DNA of 17,729 nt from Pseudomonadota bacterium. Lineage in GTDB: Bacteria > Pseudomonadota > Alphaproteobacteria > HIMB59 > GCA-002718135. Position 1 is the first letter of the stretch. Each line of letters opens with the position of its first letter. The stretch is taken from the NCBI GenBank assembly GCA_027625355.1, contig JAQBWI010000010.1, forward strand, positions 1-17,729, written 5' to 3'. The position numbers and the translations under genes were made by a program. The notes under the pieces are model-generated. The model was not told the origin of the DNA. It did no database searches and was given only the letters and a program-made list of their open reading frames with translations. This document shows positions 1 through 7,498 of this stretch, piece after piece.

Positions 1-917
1 CAAAAGATGATACAAAAATATTAAACTTATTAAAACCTAGAAGTGGTTTGGTGCGTGCAGTTTTGGATACAGACACTTATAATGAAATAGATGATCAATT
101 TGCTCTAGTACAGATGATGCTATCACATGAAAGAATTAAAGTTGAGGGTATTTATGCTGCACCTTTTTCTATGAATGAAAGAGCTGACAATCCTGAAAAA
201 GGAATGGAATTAAGTTATGATGAAATATTAAGGCTTTTAGAAAGAATAAATGTTTCTCATGAAAACTTTGTCTTTAAAGGTGTTAAAGAGTATGTAGGTT
301 CAGCTAAGAAGGTTATTGAAGCTCCTGCTGTTGATGAATTAATAAAAAAAGCTCATGAAGGTTCTGCAGACAATCCTTTATACGTGATTGCAATTGGTGC
401 TATTAGTAATGTTGCATCAGCTTTAATAAAAGATCCTTCTATAAAAGAAAAGGTGGTAGTTATTTGGTTAGGAGGAAATGCACTGTATTGGCCTCACTCA
501 TATGATTTTAATTTAAAACAAGATGTAGGAGGGGCACAAATACTTTTTGATTGTGGAGTTCCACTAGTAATGGTTCCATGTGCAGGTGTCACTACCCACC
601 TAACAACTACTGTTCCTGAAGTAGAAAAATATATAGAACCGCACGGTGAAATTGGAAAATTTTTAGCAATGCGTTTTAAAGAGTATAGTGATGATCACAA
701 AGGGTGGTCAAAAGAGCTATGGGATATGGCTGCAGTTGCATGGTTAATAAATGAAGAGTGGACACCAACTAATATAATTCCTTCACCAATATTATCAGAT
801 AATATGACTTGGAGTGTCGATCAGCGTAGGCATTCAATCAAAATAGTTTCAATGCTAAATAGAGATGAAATTATAAAAGATTTTATTTTTAAACTCGAAA
901 GATTTAATAAAAACTAA
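1..917 (+). CDS. Nucleoside hydrolase family protein (5' end outside the window)
   Basis: Predicted ribonucleoside hydrolase, which would cleave the N-glycosidic bond of a nucleoside to give base plus ribose. Near the N-terminus is an aspartate cluster, DTDTYNEIDDQFA, a variant of the calcium- and ribose-binding DTDPGxDD motif with extra residues before the DD pair. A C-terminal WDMAAVAWL segment supplies the late aspartate typical of the family. The frame is open from the first bases of the window (..LLKPRSGLVRAVLDTD..) with no stop, and the only in-window starts near the motif are TTG at 48 and GTG at 51. I therefore treat the gene as truncated on the left; a start at 48 would leave only a few residues before the active site. 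It is convergent with mtnK, and the two stop codons share four bases. The substrate cannot be read from sequence; methylthioadenosine is a speculative possibility given the neighbour. Confidence 0.85.
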   Translation, partial: KDDTKILNLLKPRSGLVRAVLDTDTYNEIDDQFALVQMMLSHERIKVEGIYAAPFSMNERADNPEKGMELSYDEILRLLERINVSHENFVFKGVKEYVGSAKKVIEAPAVDELIKKAHEGSADNPLYVIAIGAISNVASALIKDPSIKEKVVVIWLGGNALYWPHSYDFNLKQDVGGAQILFDCGVPLVMVPCAGVTTHLTTTVPEVEKYIEPHGEIGKFLAMRFKEYSDDHKGWSKELWDMAAVAWLINEEWTPTNIIPSPILSDNMTWSVDQRRHSIKIVSMLNRDEIIKDFIFKLERFNKN

Positions 918-2185
918 AAGCTAATACTATCATTATCCAATTTGATAGCAGCTTCAATTAAACTTGATATATCTTTAAATTTCGATGGATTAATTTGCAT
1001 CTCTATCCCAAGATTAGCGCATTTATTTTCACAAATTGCTCTCATCTTATCATCTTTTATCCAATCAAAATCTATGTTGTGAGCGAAGCCAAAAATTCGT
1101 CTAATTATTTTTGCTCCTGCAAATCCAATCGAATCATTATAGATATTTTGTAAATAATTTTTTTGTTCCCTTTTAATAATTTGTTTATTGTTAAATAATT
1201 GTCTAGGATAACCATCTCCCTCTGGATATTCATCCCACAAATTGCAAAATTTATTTTCAAATTTTATCCAAATCATATTAATTAAATTTAAAATCCATTT
1301 TTTAAATTCTTTTCTTTCACCTGAATTCTTTTCATGACCATTTTGAGAAAAAAAGTTCATTAATAAATTTGCTAATAGAGCCCCCACATCAAAACCCATT
1401 GGTCCATAAAAAGCAAATTCTGGGTCTATTACTTTAGTGTCATTTTCCGAAACCATTATTGAGCCAGTATGAAGATCCCCATGAAGTAAAGATTGGCTTT
1501 CACTCATAAATTTTATTTTTAATCTACTTACTGCAATTTTGAGATCATCATTATTTTCTATTTCTTTTTTTTGTTTATCAAGATGAGGTGTGGTCCATCT
1601 ATTATTTTTATTATACATATATGGATCAGTAAAAATTAAATCCTCTGTAATTTTACAAAGCTCAGTATTCATAATGAACCTCGAATTTAATTCTTTTTTT
1701 TGATCAGCTTTTAAATATAAATCTGAGGTAAAAAATAATGTTTTGGCCATAAAGGTTGAAATATCTTCAGCAAAGTTTTCATATTTTGTTGCATTAATTA
1801 ATCCATGTCGCATTATTATATGTGGGGATAGTTTCTCCATTGTTATTGTGCACAACTCAGGATCAAAATCATAAATTTTAGGCATCAAATCAGCTACATG
1901 ATTTGAGTGAATATTCATATATTCAGATTCATAATAGGATCTTTTTAGAGTTAGAGGCCAATCTTTAAGCACCCTAAGATAAGGCAGTGGTTGTTTAATA
2001 CAAATTGAATTTTTTTTAGATTCAACAAAAAATACTAAATTTAAATTTCCATCTCCAACTTCTTTGATTTCTATTTCTTTTGTGTCACCAATAATATTTT
2101 TAATTTTATCACTGTTTTCAATAAAATTTTTTATAGTTGAAACCTCTAATGGTTGATAATTTTTTGGCTTAAAATTAGAACTCAT
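914..2185 (-). CDS. mtnK: S-methyl-5-thioribose kinase
   Basis: Predicted to phosphorylate 5-methylthioribose to 5-methylthioribose-1-phosphate with ATP in the methionine salvage pathway (cytoplasm). The 423-residue length suits the family. Visible motifs are the N-lobe nucleotide loop DGNLN (residues 45-49), a lysine in CIKQ, the hinge-like TMEKLSPH segment, the catalytic loop LLHGDLHTGSIMV, and the metal-binding stretch DPEFAFYGPMGFDVGA, which is very characteristic of MtnK among aminoglycoside-kinase-like folds. The start is ATG at 2185 (MSSNFKPKNY). It is divergent from the tRNA-Arg gene, with 56 bases between, and convergent with the nucleoside hydrolase. No other methionine-salvage gene is in the window. 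Confidence 0.92.
   Translation of the reverse strand: MSSNFKPKNYQPLEVSTIKNFIENSDKIKNIIGDTKEIEIKEVGDGNLNLVFFVESKKNSICIKQPLPYLRVLKDWPLTLKRSYYESEYMNIHSNHVADLMPKIYDFDPELCTITMEKLSPHIIMRHGLINATKYENFAEDISTFMAKTLFFTSDLYLKADQKKELNSRFIMNTELCKITEDLIFTDPYMYNKNNRWTTPHLDKQKKEIENNDDLKIAVSRLKIKFMSESQSLLHGDLHTGSIMVSENDTKVIDPEFAFYGPMGFDVGALLANLLMNFFSQNGHEKNSGERKEFKKWILNLINMIWIKFENKFCNLWDEYPEGDGYPRQLFNNKQIIKREQKNYLQNIYNDSIGFAGAKIIRRIFGFAHNIDFDWIKDDKMRAICENKCANLGIEMQINPSKFKDISSLIEAAIKLDNDSISF
918..954 (-). terminator. Terminator-like hairpin embedded in the last codons of mtnK
   Basis: An outer 5-bp stem (AAGCT at 918-922 with AGCTT at 950-954) and an inner 6-bp stem (CTATCA at 927-932 with TGATAG at 943-948) enclose a 10-base loop, with a 4x1 internal loop between the stems. 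Read on the minus strand, the hairpin is followed at once by TTTTAGTTTTTATT, a U-rich run that includes the mtnK stop codon. That is the layout of an intrinsic terminator. On the plus strand no U-tract follows, so it probably serves mtnK rather than the nucleoside hydrolase. The internal loop makes its strength uncertain. Confidence 0.45.
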
Positions 2186-2241
2186 TATTTTTATTTAAAC
2201 TATACTTTAATGTTTTCAACTTTTAGCATAAAAACAATAAA

Positions 2242-2316
2242 GGTCTCGTGGTGAAATGGATATCACACGTGTCTTCGGAACATGGATTTGGGGTTCGAAT
2301 CCCTACGAGACCGCCA
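2242..2316 (+). tRNA. tRNA-Arg (anticodon UCG)
   Basis: A full cloverleaf folds by hand. The acceptor stem is GGTCTCG/CGAGACC (7 bp). The D stem is GTGA/TCAC, with loop AATGGATA carrying the GGA that includes A20, an arginine identity base. The anticodon stem is CGTGT/ACATG with loop CTTCGGA, which puts TCG at 2275-2277. A 4-base variable region follows, then the T arm TGGGG/CCCTA with loop TTCGAAT, discriminator G and an encoded CCA. The anticodon reads CGA and, by wobble, CGG codons. The next gene starts 8 bases after the CCA, so the two probably share a transcript. Confidence 0.95.
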
Positions 2317-2324
2317 AAAAAATT

Positions 2325-2753
2325 ATGAGTATACCGACGTATAGAAAATTTAAAAAAAATGACACAGAGGCTGTTATTGATTTATGGCAAACATGCAAAC
2401 TTATTGTTCCTTGGAATGATCCAGTAAAAGATATTAAACGTAAATTATCTATTAAAGATAATCTTTTTATCATTGGAGAAATTAATAACAAAATCATTGC
2501 TACAGCAATGGCAGGATATGATGGTCACCGAGGGTATATTTATTATTTAGCAGTTCTTCCAGAACTACAAAAAAGGGGTATTGGATCTGCTGTTTTATCT
2601 ATCATAGAAAAAAAACTCTACAAGCTAGGTTGTCCAAAAATTAATCTGTTTGTAAGAAATACCAATATTAAAGTGAAGGCATTTTATAAAACAAATAATT
2701 ATGAAATGCAGGACTCCCAAATTTATGGGAAAAGACTAATCAGTGATAATTAA
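2325..2753 (+). CDS. ypeA: GNAT-family N-acetyltransferase, YpeA type
   Basis: A small (142 residues) GCN5-related acetyltransferase. Across the whole length it has the pattern of the YpeA subfamily: an LWQxCKL..PWNDP segment near the N-terminus, AMAGYDGHRGYIYYLAV in the central beta strands, the acetyl-CoA pyrophosphate-binding loop QKRGIGSA, and GCPKINLFVRNTN followed by a YEMQD segment near the end. The acceptor substrate of YpeA proteins is not known to me. I chose ATG at 2325 (MSIPTYRKF): an in-frame reading from 2256 would run through the tRNA-Arg gene. Only six A and two T separate the tRNA CCA from the start codon and there is no Shine-Dalgarno sequence, so translation is likely leaderless or nearly so. 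The stop codon overlaps that of asd by four bases. Confidence 0.88.
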   Translation: MSIPTYRKFKKNDTEAVIDLWQTCKLIVPWNDPVKDIKRKLSIKDNLFIIGEINNKIIATAMAGYDGHRGYIYYLAVLPELQKRGIGSAVLSIIEKKLYKLGCPKINLFVRNTNIKVKAFYKTNNYEMQDSQIYGKRLISDN

Positions 2754-3793
2754 TTATTTAAAAAATTTGAATATTGTTTAGTTACCAACTCAGCAATCTG
2801 AACCGCATTAAGAGCAGCACCTTTTCTTAAATTGTCAGCAACTACCCATATATTTAAACCATTATCTATGCTGTCATCTTCACGAATTCTACTAACATAC
2901 ACTTTATCTTCTCCAGCAGCTTCCACAGGAGTTACGTACCCTTCATCTTTTCTAAAATCTATAACTGAAATACCTTCGAAATTTTTTAATAATTTAGTTG
3001 CTTCTACATCACTTAAAGGAGAATCAAATTCGATATTTATAGATTCAGCATGACTAATAAAAACAGGGACCCGAACACAAGTAGCAGATACTTTAATTCC
3101 TTCATCTAATATTTTTTTTGTTTCATTAACCATTTTCTCTTCTTCTTTAGTACTTCCATTATCAAGAAAGGTATCAATATGAGGAATAACATTAAATGCC
3201 ATTTGTTTAGTAAATTTATTTTTTTCAATATTTTTATTTGTATAGATATGTTGTGTTTGATTAAATAATTCATCCATCGCCTCTTTACCAGCGCCAGAAA
3301 CAGACTGGTATGTAGAAACCACTACCCTATTTATTATTGCTTGGTCATGTAATGGTTTAAGAGCTACAACCATTTGAATAGTTGAGCAATTTGGATTCGC
3401 GATAATATTACTGCGATCATCATTATTAAAAAAATCTTCTAAAGCAGATGCATTTACCTCAGGAACTATTAGAGGTACATTATCATGCATTCTAAAATGT
3501 GAAGTATTATCAATTACAAGACAACCGGCTTTTGCCGCCTTAGGGGCAAATTCTGCAGATACTTTACCTCCAGGGGAGAAAAGACCAATTTGCACTTTAG
3601 AAAAATCAAATTCAGCAAGATCTTCAACTATTAATTCTTCACCTCTAAATTCAATTGCTTGTCCTTTTGATCGAGAAGATGCCAACAAATATAATTGATC
3701 AACAGGAAATTCTTTATCTTCTAATATTTGAATAATCTCTCTTCCAACGTTACCTGTAGCACCAGCGATAGCGATATTAAATTTTGTGCTCAT
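2750..3793 (-). CDS. asd: Aspartate-semialdehyde dehydrogenase
   Basis: Reduces L-aspartyl-4-phosphate to L-aspartate 4-semialdehyde with NADPH, the branch-point step toward lysine/diaminopimelate, threonine and methionine. From MSTKFNIAIAGATGNVGRE the N-terminus carries the Rossmann GATGNVG loop. NPNCST holds the catalytic cysteine (about residue 136), and RVPVFISHAE holds the substrate arginine (about 241) and catalytic histidine (about 248). The length is 347 residues, normal for the family. The ATG at 3793 is chosen over an upstream in-frame start at 3880, which would add 29 unrelated residues reading through the end of leuB. The start lies 4 bases after the leuB stop, so this is the last gene of the long minus-strand operon. 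Its product also feeds the pathway of DapF, encoded in the divergent operon. Confidence 0.95.
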   Translation of the reverse strand: MSTKFNIAIAGATGNVGREIIQILEDKEFPVDQLYLLASSRSKGQAIEFRGEELIVEDLAEFDFSKVQIGLFSPGGKVSAEFAPKAAKAGCLVIDNTSHFRMHDNVPLIVPEVNASALEDFFNNDDRSNIIANPNCSTIQMVVALKPLHDQAIINRVVVSTYQSVSGAGKEAMDELFNQTQHIYTNKNIEKNKFTKQMAFNVIPHIDTFLDNGSTKEEEKMVNETKKILDEGIKVSATCVRVPVFISHAESINIEFDSPLSDVEATKLLKNFEGISVIDFRKDEGYVTPVEAAGEDKVYVSRIREDDSIDNGLNIWVVADNLRKGAALNAVQIAELVTKQYSNFLNN

Positions 3794-3797
3794 CTTA

Positions 3798-4910
3798 TTA
3801 GCTGCCTGATAAATTGTTAAGCTCTTCAATAACAGCTTTACCCATATCCTGGGTTGATACGATCTTATCAGCGCCGTCACTAATATCAGCAGTTCTCAAA
3901 CCTTTTGATAGAACCGCCTGCACTGCATTTTCAACCAAGACACTATCTTCCTGCATATTAAAACTATATTTTAACATCATGGCAAAACTCATAATCATCG
4001 CAAGTGGATTGGCTTTACCTTGTCCAGCAATATCAGGTGCACTTCCATGAACAGGCTCATACATCGCTGCTCTTGAACCATTTTCTGCTATTGGACCTAA
4101 TGATGCAGAAGGCAGCATTCCCAGAGAGCCTGTTAACATTGCTGCTATATCACTTAGAAGATCTCCGAATAAGTTGTCTGTTAAAATAACATCAAATTGT
4201 TTTGGGTTTCGAACAAGTTGCATTGCACAGTTATCTGCTAACATATGAAAAAGCTCGACATCTTGAAATTCTTTTTGATGAATATTTGAAACTGTATTTT
4301 TCCAAAACATTCCTGTTTCCATTACATTTGATTTTTCAACAGAAGTAACTTTATTATCTCGTAATTTAGCTAGATCAAAAGCTACACGTGTTATTCTTGT
4401 AATTTCAGAAGTGGTATAGCTTTGAGTATCAATTGCTTTTTCTTCATCATCATTTATTTTTGACACTCCGCGTGGTTGTCCAAAATAAACACCGCTTGTT
4501 AATTCTCTTAAAATAAGAATATCAAGTCCTTTAACTAAATTAAGCTTTAAAGGTGATGCTTCAGCTAACGCATCAAATACTACAGCAGGTCTTAGATTAG
4601 CAAATAAATCTAATTCTTTTCTTAATCTTAACAAAGCTGCCTCTGGGCGCTTTTCTCTTTCAACATTATCCCATTGAGGGCCTCCAACTGCGCCAAACAA
4701 AACAGCATCTGCGTCCAATGCTTCCTGCATTGTTTCATCACTTATAGAGTCACCCTCTTTGTCGTAGGCTGTCCCCCCAACTAAACGCTCAGATATTTCA
4801 AAGGACATTGATCGTGTTTTTGATAACCAATCAATGATTTTGAGTACCTCTGCCATAACCTCATTACCAATTCCATCACCTGGTAAAACCAGTATTTTTT
4901 TATTACTCAT
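3798..4910 (-). CDS. leuB: 3-isopropylmalate dehydrogenase
   Basis: Oxidatively decarboxylates 3-isopropylmalate to 2-oxoisocaproate with NAD+, the third step of the leucine branch. It has 370 residues, with the N-terminal LPGDGIGNEV motif, the substrate-binding LRLRKELDLFANLRP arginines, RELTSGVYFGQPRG, the VEKSNVM lysine region, and the metal-binding stretch DNLFGDLLSDIAA. It ends with the NAD-binding HGSAPDIAGQGKANP segment. All hallmarks of the beta-decarboxylating dehydrogenase family are intact. The start ATG at 4910 abuts the leuD stop codon (TAG then ATG, no spacer), suggesting translational coupling. Confidence 0.97.
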   Translation of the reverse strand: MSNKKILVLPGDGIGNEVMAEVLKIIDWLSKTRSMSFEISERLVGGTAYDKEGDSISDETMQEALDADAVLFGAVGGPQWDNVEREKRPEAALLRLRKELDLFANLRPAVVFDALAEASPLKLNLVKGLDILILRELTSGVYFGQPRGVSKINDDEEKAIDTQSYTTSEITRITRVAFDLAKLRDNKVTSVEKSNVMETGMFWKNTVSNIHQKEFQDVELFHMLADNCAMQLVRNPKQFDVILTDNLFGDLLSDIAAMLTGSLGMLPSASLGPIAENGSRAAMYEPVHGSAPDIAGQGKANPLAMIMSFAMMLKYSFNMQEDSVLVENAVQAVLSKGLRTADISDGADKIVSTQDMGKAVIEELNNLSGS

Positions 4911-5513
4911 CTAAATAATCCAAGGATGTGATGATTTAAGAGAGGTTTCGTATTGAGTTATTTTTTCTTTTTTTTGAAGCGTTAAACCAATATCATCAAG
5001 ACCTTCTAATAAACATTTTTTTCTAAATTCATCTATGTCGAAATCTATTGAACTAAGATCTTCAGAAATAATTTTTTGCTTCTCTAGATCTACAGAAAGC
5101 ATCTTTTTATTATTTGCTTGCTCCATTAGAATATCAACTTTATCTTGAGTAAGGCGAATTGGGAGAATTCCATTTTTAAAACAATTGTTATAAAAAATAT
5201 CAGCAAAGCTTGGTGCTATTATGCATTTAAAACCAAAATCTAAAAGAGACCAAGGGGCATGTTCTCTACTTGAGCCACAACCAAAATTATCTCCTGCAAT
5301 AAGAATAGACGCTTCTTTATATGAATCCCAATTTAGAACAAAATCATTTTTTATATTACCCTGCATATCAAAACGAAGTTCATGAAATAAATTTTTACCT
5401 AAACCAGATCGCTTTATTGTTTTTAAAAACTGCTTTGGAATGATCATGTCAGTATCAACATTCATCATAGGGAGTGGTGCGGCAATCCCTTTTAATAATT
5501 CAAATTTTTCCAT
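4911..5513 (-). CDS. leuD: 3-isopropylmalate dehydratase, small subunit
   Basis: Partner of LeuC in isomerising 2-isopropylmalate to 3-isopropylmalate. The 200-residue length is typical. The swivelling-domain signature is present: DTDMIIPKQFLK near the N-terminus, GDNFGCGSSREHAPWSL in the middle (substrate-binding SREH) and NNCFKNGILPI after it, ending with a LEGLDDIGLTL segment. The start overlaps the leuC stop by one base (TAATG), the usual arrangement for making the two subunits in equal amounts. Confidence 0.97.
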   Translation of the reverse strand: MEKFELLKGIAAPLPMMNVDTDMIIPKQFLKTIKRSGLGKNLFHELRFDMQGNIKNDFVLNWDSYKEASILIAGDNFGCGSSREHAPWSLLDFGFKCIIAPSFADIFYNNCFKNGILPIRLTQDKVDILMEQANNKKMLSVDLEKQKIISEDLSSIDFDIDEFRKKCLLEGLDDIGLTLQKKEKITQYETSLKSSHPWII

Positions 5514-6916
5514 TACAGATCACTTTCTTGTGCAAACGTTCCTTTAATGGCTGATGCGGCAGCAACAACTGGACTTACCAAATGAGTTCTACCTTCTCTA
5601 CCTTGTCTACCTTCAAAATTTCTGTTCGAAGTTGATGCACATCTTTCCTTAGGCTTTAACTGATCTGGATTCATAGCTAGACACATTGAGCATCCAGGTT
5701 CTCTCCAATCAAATCCCGCGTCTATAAAAATTTTATCCAAACCTTCACTCTCAGCTTGCTCTTTAACTAGTCCAGAACCAGGAACAATCATAGAGTCAAC
5801 TGAAACTTTTTTTCCTTCAACAACTCTTGCCACTTCTCTTAAATCTTCAATTCTTCCATTGGTACAAGAACCAATAAACACTTTATCAATTTTTATTTTT
5901 TCAATTTCTTGATCAGCTTCTAAACCCATATATTCTAAAGAACGTTCAACAGCTTTTCTTCTATTAAGATCATCAATTTTTTCAGGGTTTGGAACTTTTC
6001 CATTTATTGGAACAACATCTTGGGGACTTGTTCCCCAAGTAATTTGTGGAGCTATATGTTCAGCGTTGATGTTTATCTCCTTATCATATTTAGCATTGTC
6101 ATCTGATGGTAATGACTTCCAGAATTCTATAGCCTTATCCCAATTTTCTCCCTTTGGCGCATAAGGTCTTCCTTTAATGTAATCAAATGTTGTTTGATCA
6201 GGAGCAATTAACCCTGCTCTTGCACCCGCTTCTATACTCATGTTACAAATAGTCATCCGACCTTCCATACTAAGTGATTCAATTGCCTCACCAGCATACT
6301 CAATAACATACCCTGTTCCACCCGCAGTTCCAATGACACCAATTATATGCAAAATTATATCTTTAGCACCAACACCTGGTTTGAGATTACCACTAACTGT
6401 AATTTTCATATTTTTTGCTGGCTGCTGAATTAAAGTTTGACTTGCTAAAACATGTTCAACTTCACTTGTTCCAATACCAAAAGCAAGAGCTCCAAATGCG
6501 CCGTGTGTTGCTGTATGACTATCACCACATACAATTGTCATTCCTGGTTGAGTTATTCCTTGCTCAGGGCCCACAATATGGACAATTCCTTGTCTTCTAT
6601 CAAGAAGAGGAAATATTGTAACTCCAAATTCTTTACAATTGTTTTCAAGTGTTTCTACTTGAATTCTGCTTTCTTCATTATCAATTCCTTTTGATCTATC
6701 GGATGTTGGGACATTATGATCAGCAACTGCAAAAGTACTTTCTGGACGATGAACTTTTCTTTTATTATCTCTTAAACCCTCAAATGCTTGTGGGCTTGTT
6801 ACTTCATGAACTAAATGACGATCTATATATACAAGGCATGTTCCATCTTCTTGTTGGTGAACAAGATGTTGGTGCCAAATTTTATCAAAAAGAGTTTTGG
6901 GCTTAGGATTGTTCAT
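5513..6916 (-). CDS. leuC: 3-isopropylmalate dehydratase, large subunit
   Basis: The [4Fe-4S] subunit of isopropylmalate isomerase, in the aconitase superfamily. Cluster ligands are visible at Cys351 (GSCTNGR), Cys409 and Cys412 (GCSMC). GDSHTATHGAFGALAFGIG and the C-terminal NRNFEGRQGR segment are also standard. The protein is 467 residues from ATG at 6916 (MNNPKPKTLFDKIW), matching the usual LeuC N-terminus. The frame stays open upstream to 7069, but those 51 lysine/arginine-rich codons are the out-of-frame shadow of the acidic tail of rplS and not part of LeuC. The start lies inside rplS, a 14-base overlap, so leuC translation is probably coupled to that of L19. Confidence 0.96.
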   Translation of the reverse strand: MNNPKPKTLFDKIWHQHLVHQQEDGTCLVYIDRHLVHEVTSPQAFEGLRDNKRKVHRPESTFAVADHNVPTSDRSKGIDNEESRIQVETLENNCKEFGVTIFPLLDRRQGIVHIVGPEQGITQPGMTIVCGDSHTATHGAFGALAFGIGTSEVEHVLASQTLIQQPAKNMKITVSGNLKPGVGAKDIILHIIGVIGTAGGTGYVIEYAGEAIESLSMEGRMTICNMSIEAGARAGLIAPDQTTFDYIKGRPYAPKGENWDKAIEFWKSLPSDDNAKYDKEININAEHIAPQITWGTSPQDVVPINGKVPNPEKIDDLNRRKAVERSLEYMGLEADQEIEKIKIDKVFIGSCTNGRIEDLREVARVVEGKKVSVDSMIVPGSGLVKEQAESEGLDKIFIDAGFDWREPGCSMCLAMNPDQLKPKERCASTSNRNFEGRQGREGRTHLVSPVVAAASAIKGTFAQESDL

Positions 6917-7496
6917 CCGTTTTTTTTTCAGCTTCCTCTGCTGGTGCCTCTTCTTTATTTTCTTCTGCCTTAACCTCCTCAGCAGGTTCTTCTTTCTTTT
7001 CATCCTGAGCTGCTTCAGCTTCTTTTGACTCTTGAACATTTTCTTGCTCAGCAACAACAGATGTCTCATCTGTGTTTGAAGTATTTTCTTCTACAGGAGC
7101 CTCCTCAATAATTGAATATTGGTCTGCTTCATCACCTCTATCACGATCAGCAATACGAGCTCTTTTACCTGTTCTATCTCTTAGATAATAAAGCTTGGCT
7201 CTTCTTACATCTCCCTTTCGGATAACTTCAATTTTTTCAATAATTGGACTAAATAAAGGAAACACTCTTTCTACACCTTCACCGTGTGAAAGTTTTCTAA
7301 CTGTAAAGTTTGAATTTACTGAATTATTTTTTCTCGCAATACACATTCCTTCAAATGCTTGTAGTCTCGATTTGTCACCCTCTGTGATTCTTATTGTAAC
7401 TTTAAGCGTGTCTCCAGGACGAAAAGTAGGAATACGTTTTTTTCCAGTTAATCTTTCTATTTGTTTTTTTTCAAACGTTTCCAATAAATTATTCAT
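6903..7496 (-). CDS. rplS: 50S ribosomal protein L19 with long acidic C-terminal tail
   Basis: L19 lies at the 30S-50S interface of the large subunit. Residues 1-120 form the recognisable L19 core: IPTFRPGDTLKV, the ITEGDKSRLQAFEG strand, RKLSHGEGVERVFP, SPIIEKIEVIRKGDVRRAKLYYLRD. Typical bacterial L19 ends at about 115-130 residues. Here a tail runs to residue 197, with 23 glutamates among the last 67 residues plus Ala, Pro and Lys, low in complexity and probably disordered. It follows trmD after a 2-base gap in the classic rpsP-rimM-trmD-rplS order. The leuC start codon lies within the last codons of the tail. Confidence 0.96.
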   Translation of the reverse strand: MNNLLETFEKKQIERLTGKKRIPTFRPGDTLKVTIRITEGDKSRLQAFEGMCIARKNNSVNSNFTVRKLSHGEGVERVFPLFSPIIEKIEVIRKGDVRRAKLYYLRDRTGKRARIADRDRGDEADQYSIIEEAPVEENTSNTDETSVVAEQENVQESKEAEAAQDEKKEEPAEEVKAEENKEEAPAEEAEKKTDEQS

Positions 7497-7498
7497 AT

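Noticed and set aside
2256..2324. In-frame 23-codon extension of the acetyltransferase
   Set aside because: It reads through the tRNA-Arg gene; the family match begins at the ATG at 2325.
3794..3880. 29-codon extension of asd
   Set aside because: It overlaps the end of leuB in another frame and matches nothing in the dehydrogenase family.
6917..7069. 51-codon basic N-terminal extension of LeuC
   Set aside because: It is the out-of-frame shadow of the Glu/Lys-rich L19 tail; normal LeuC begins at 6916.
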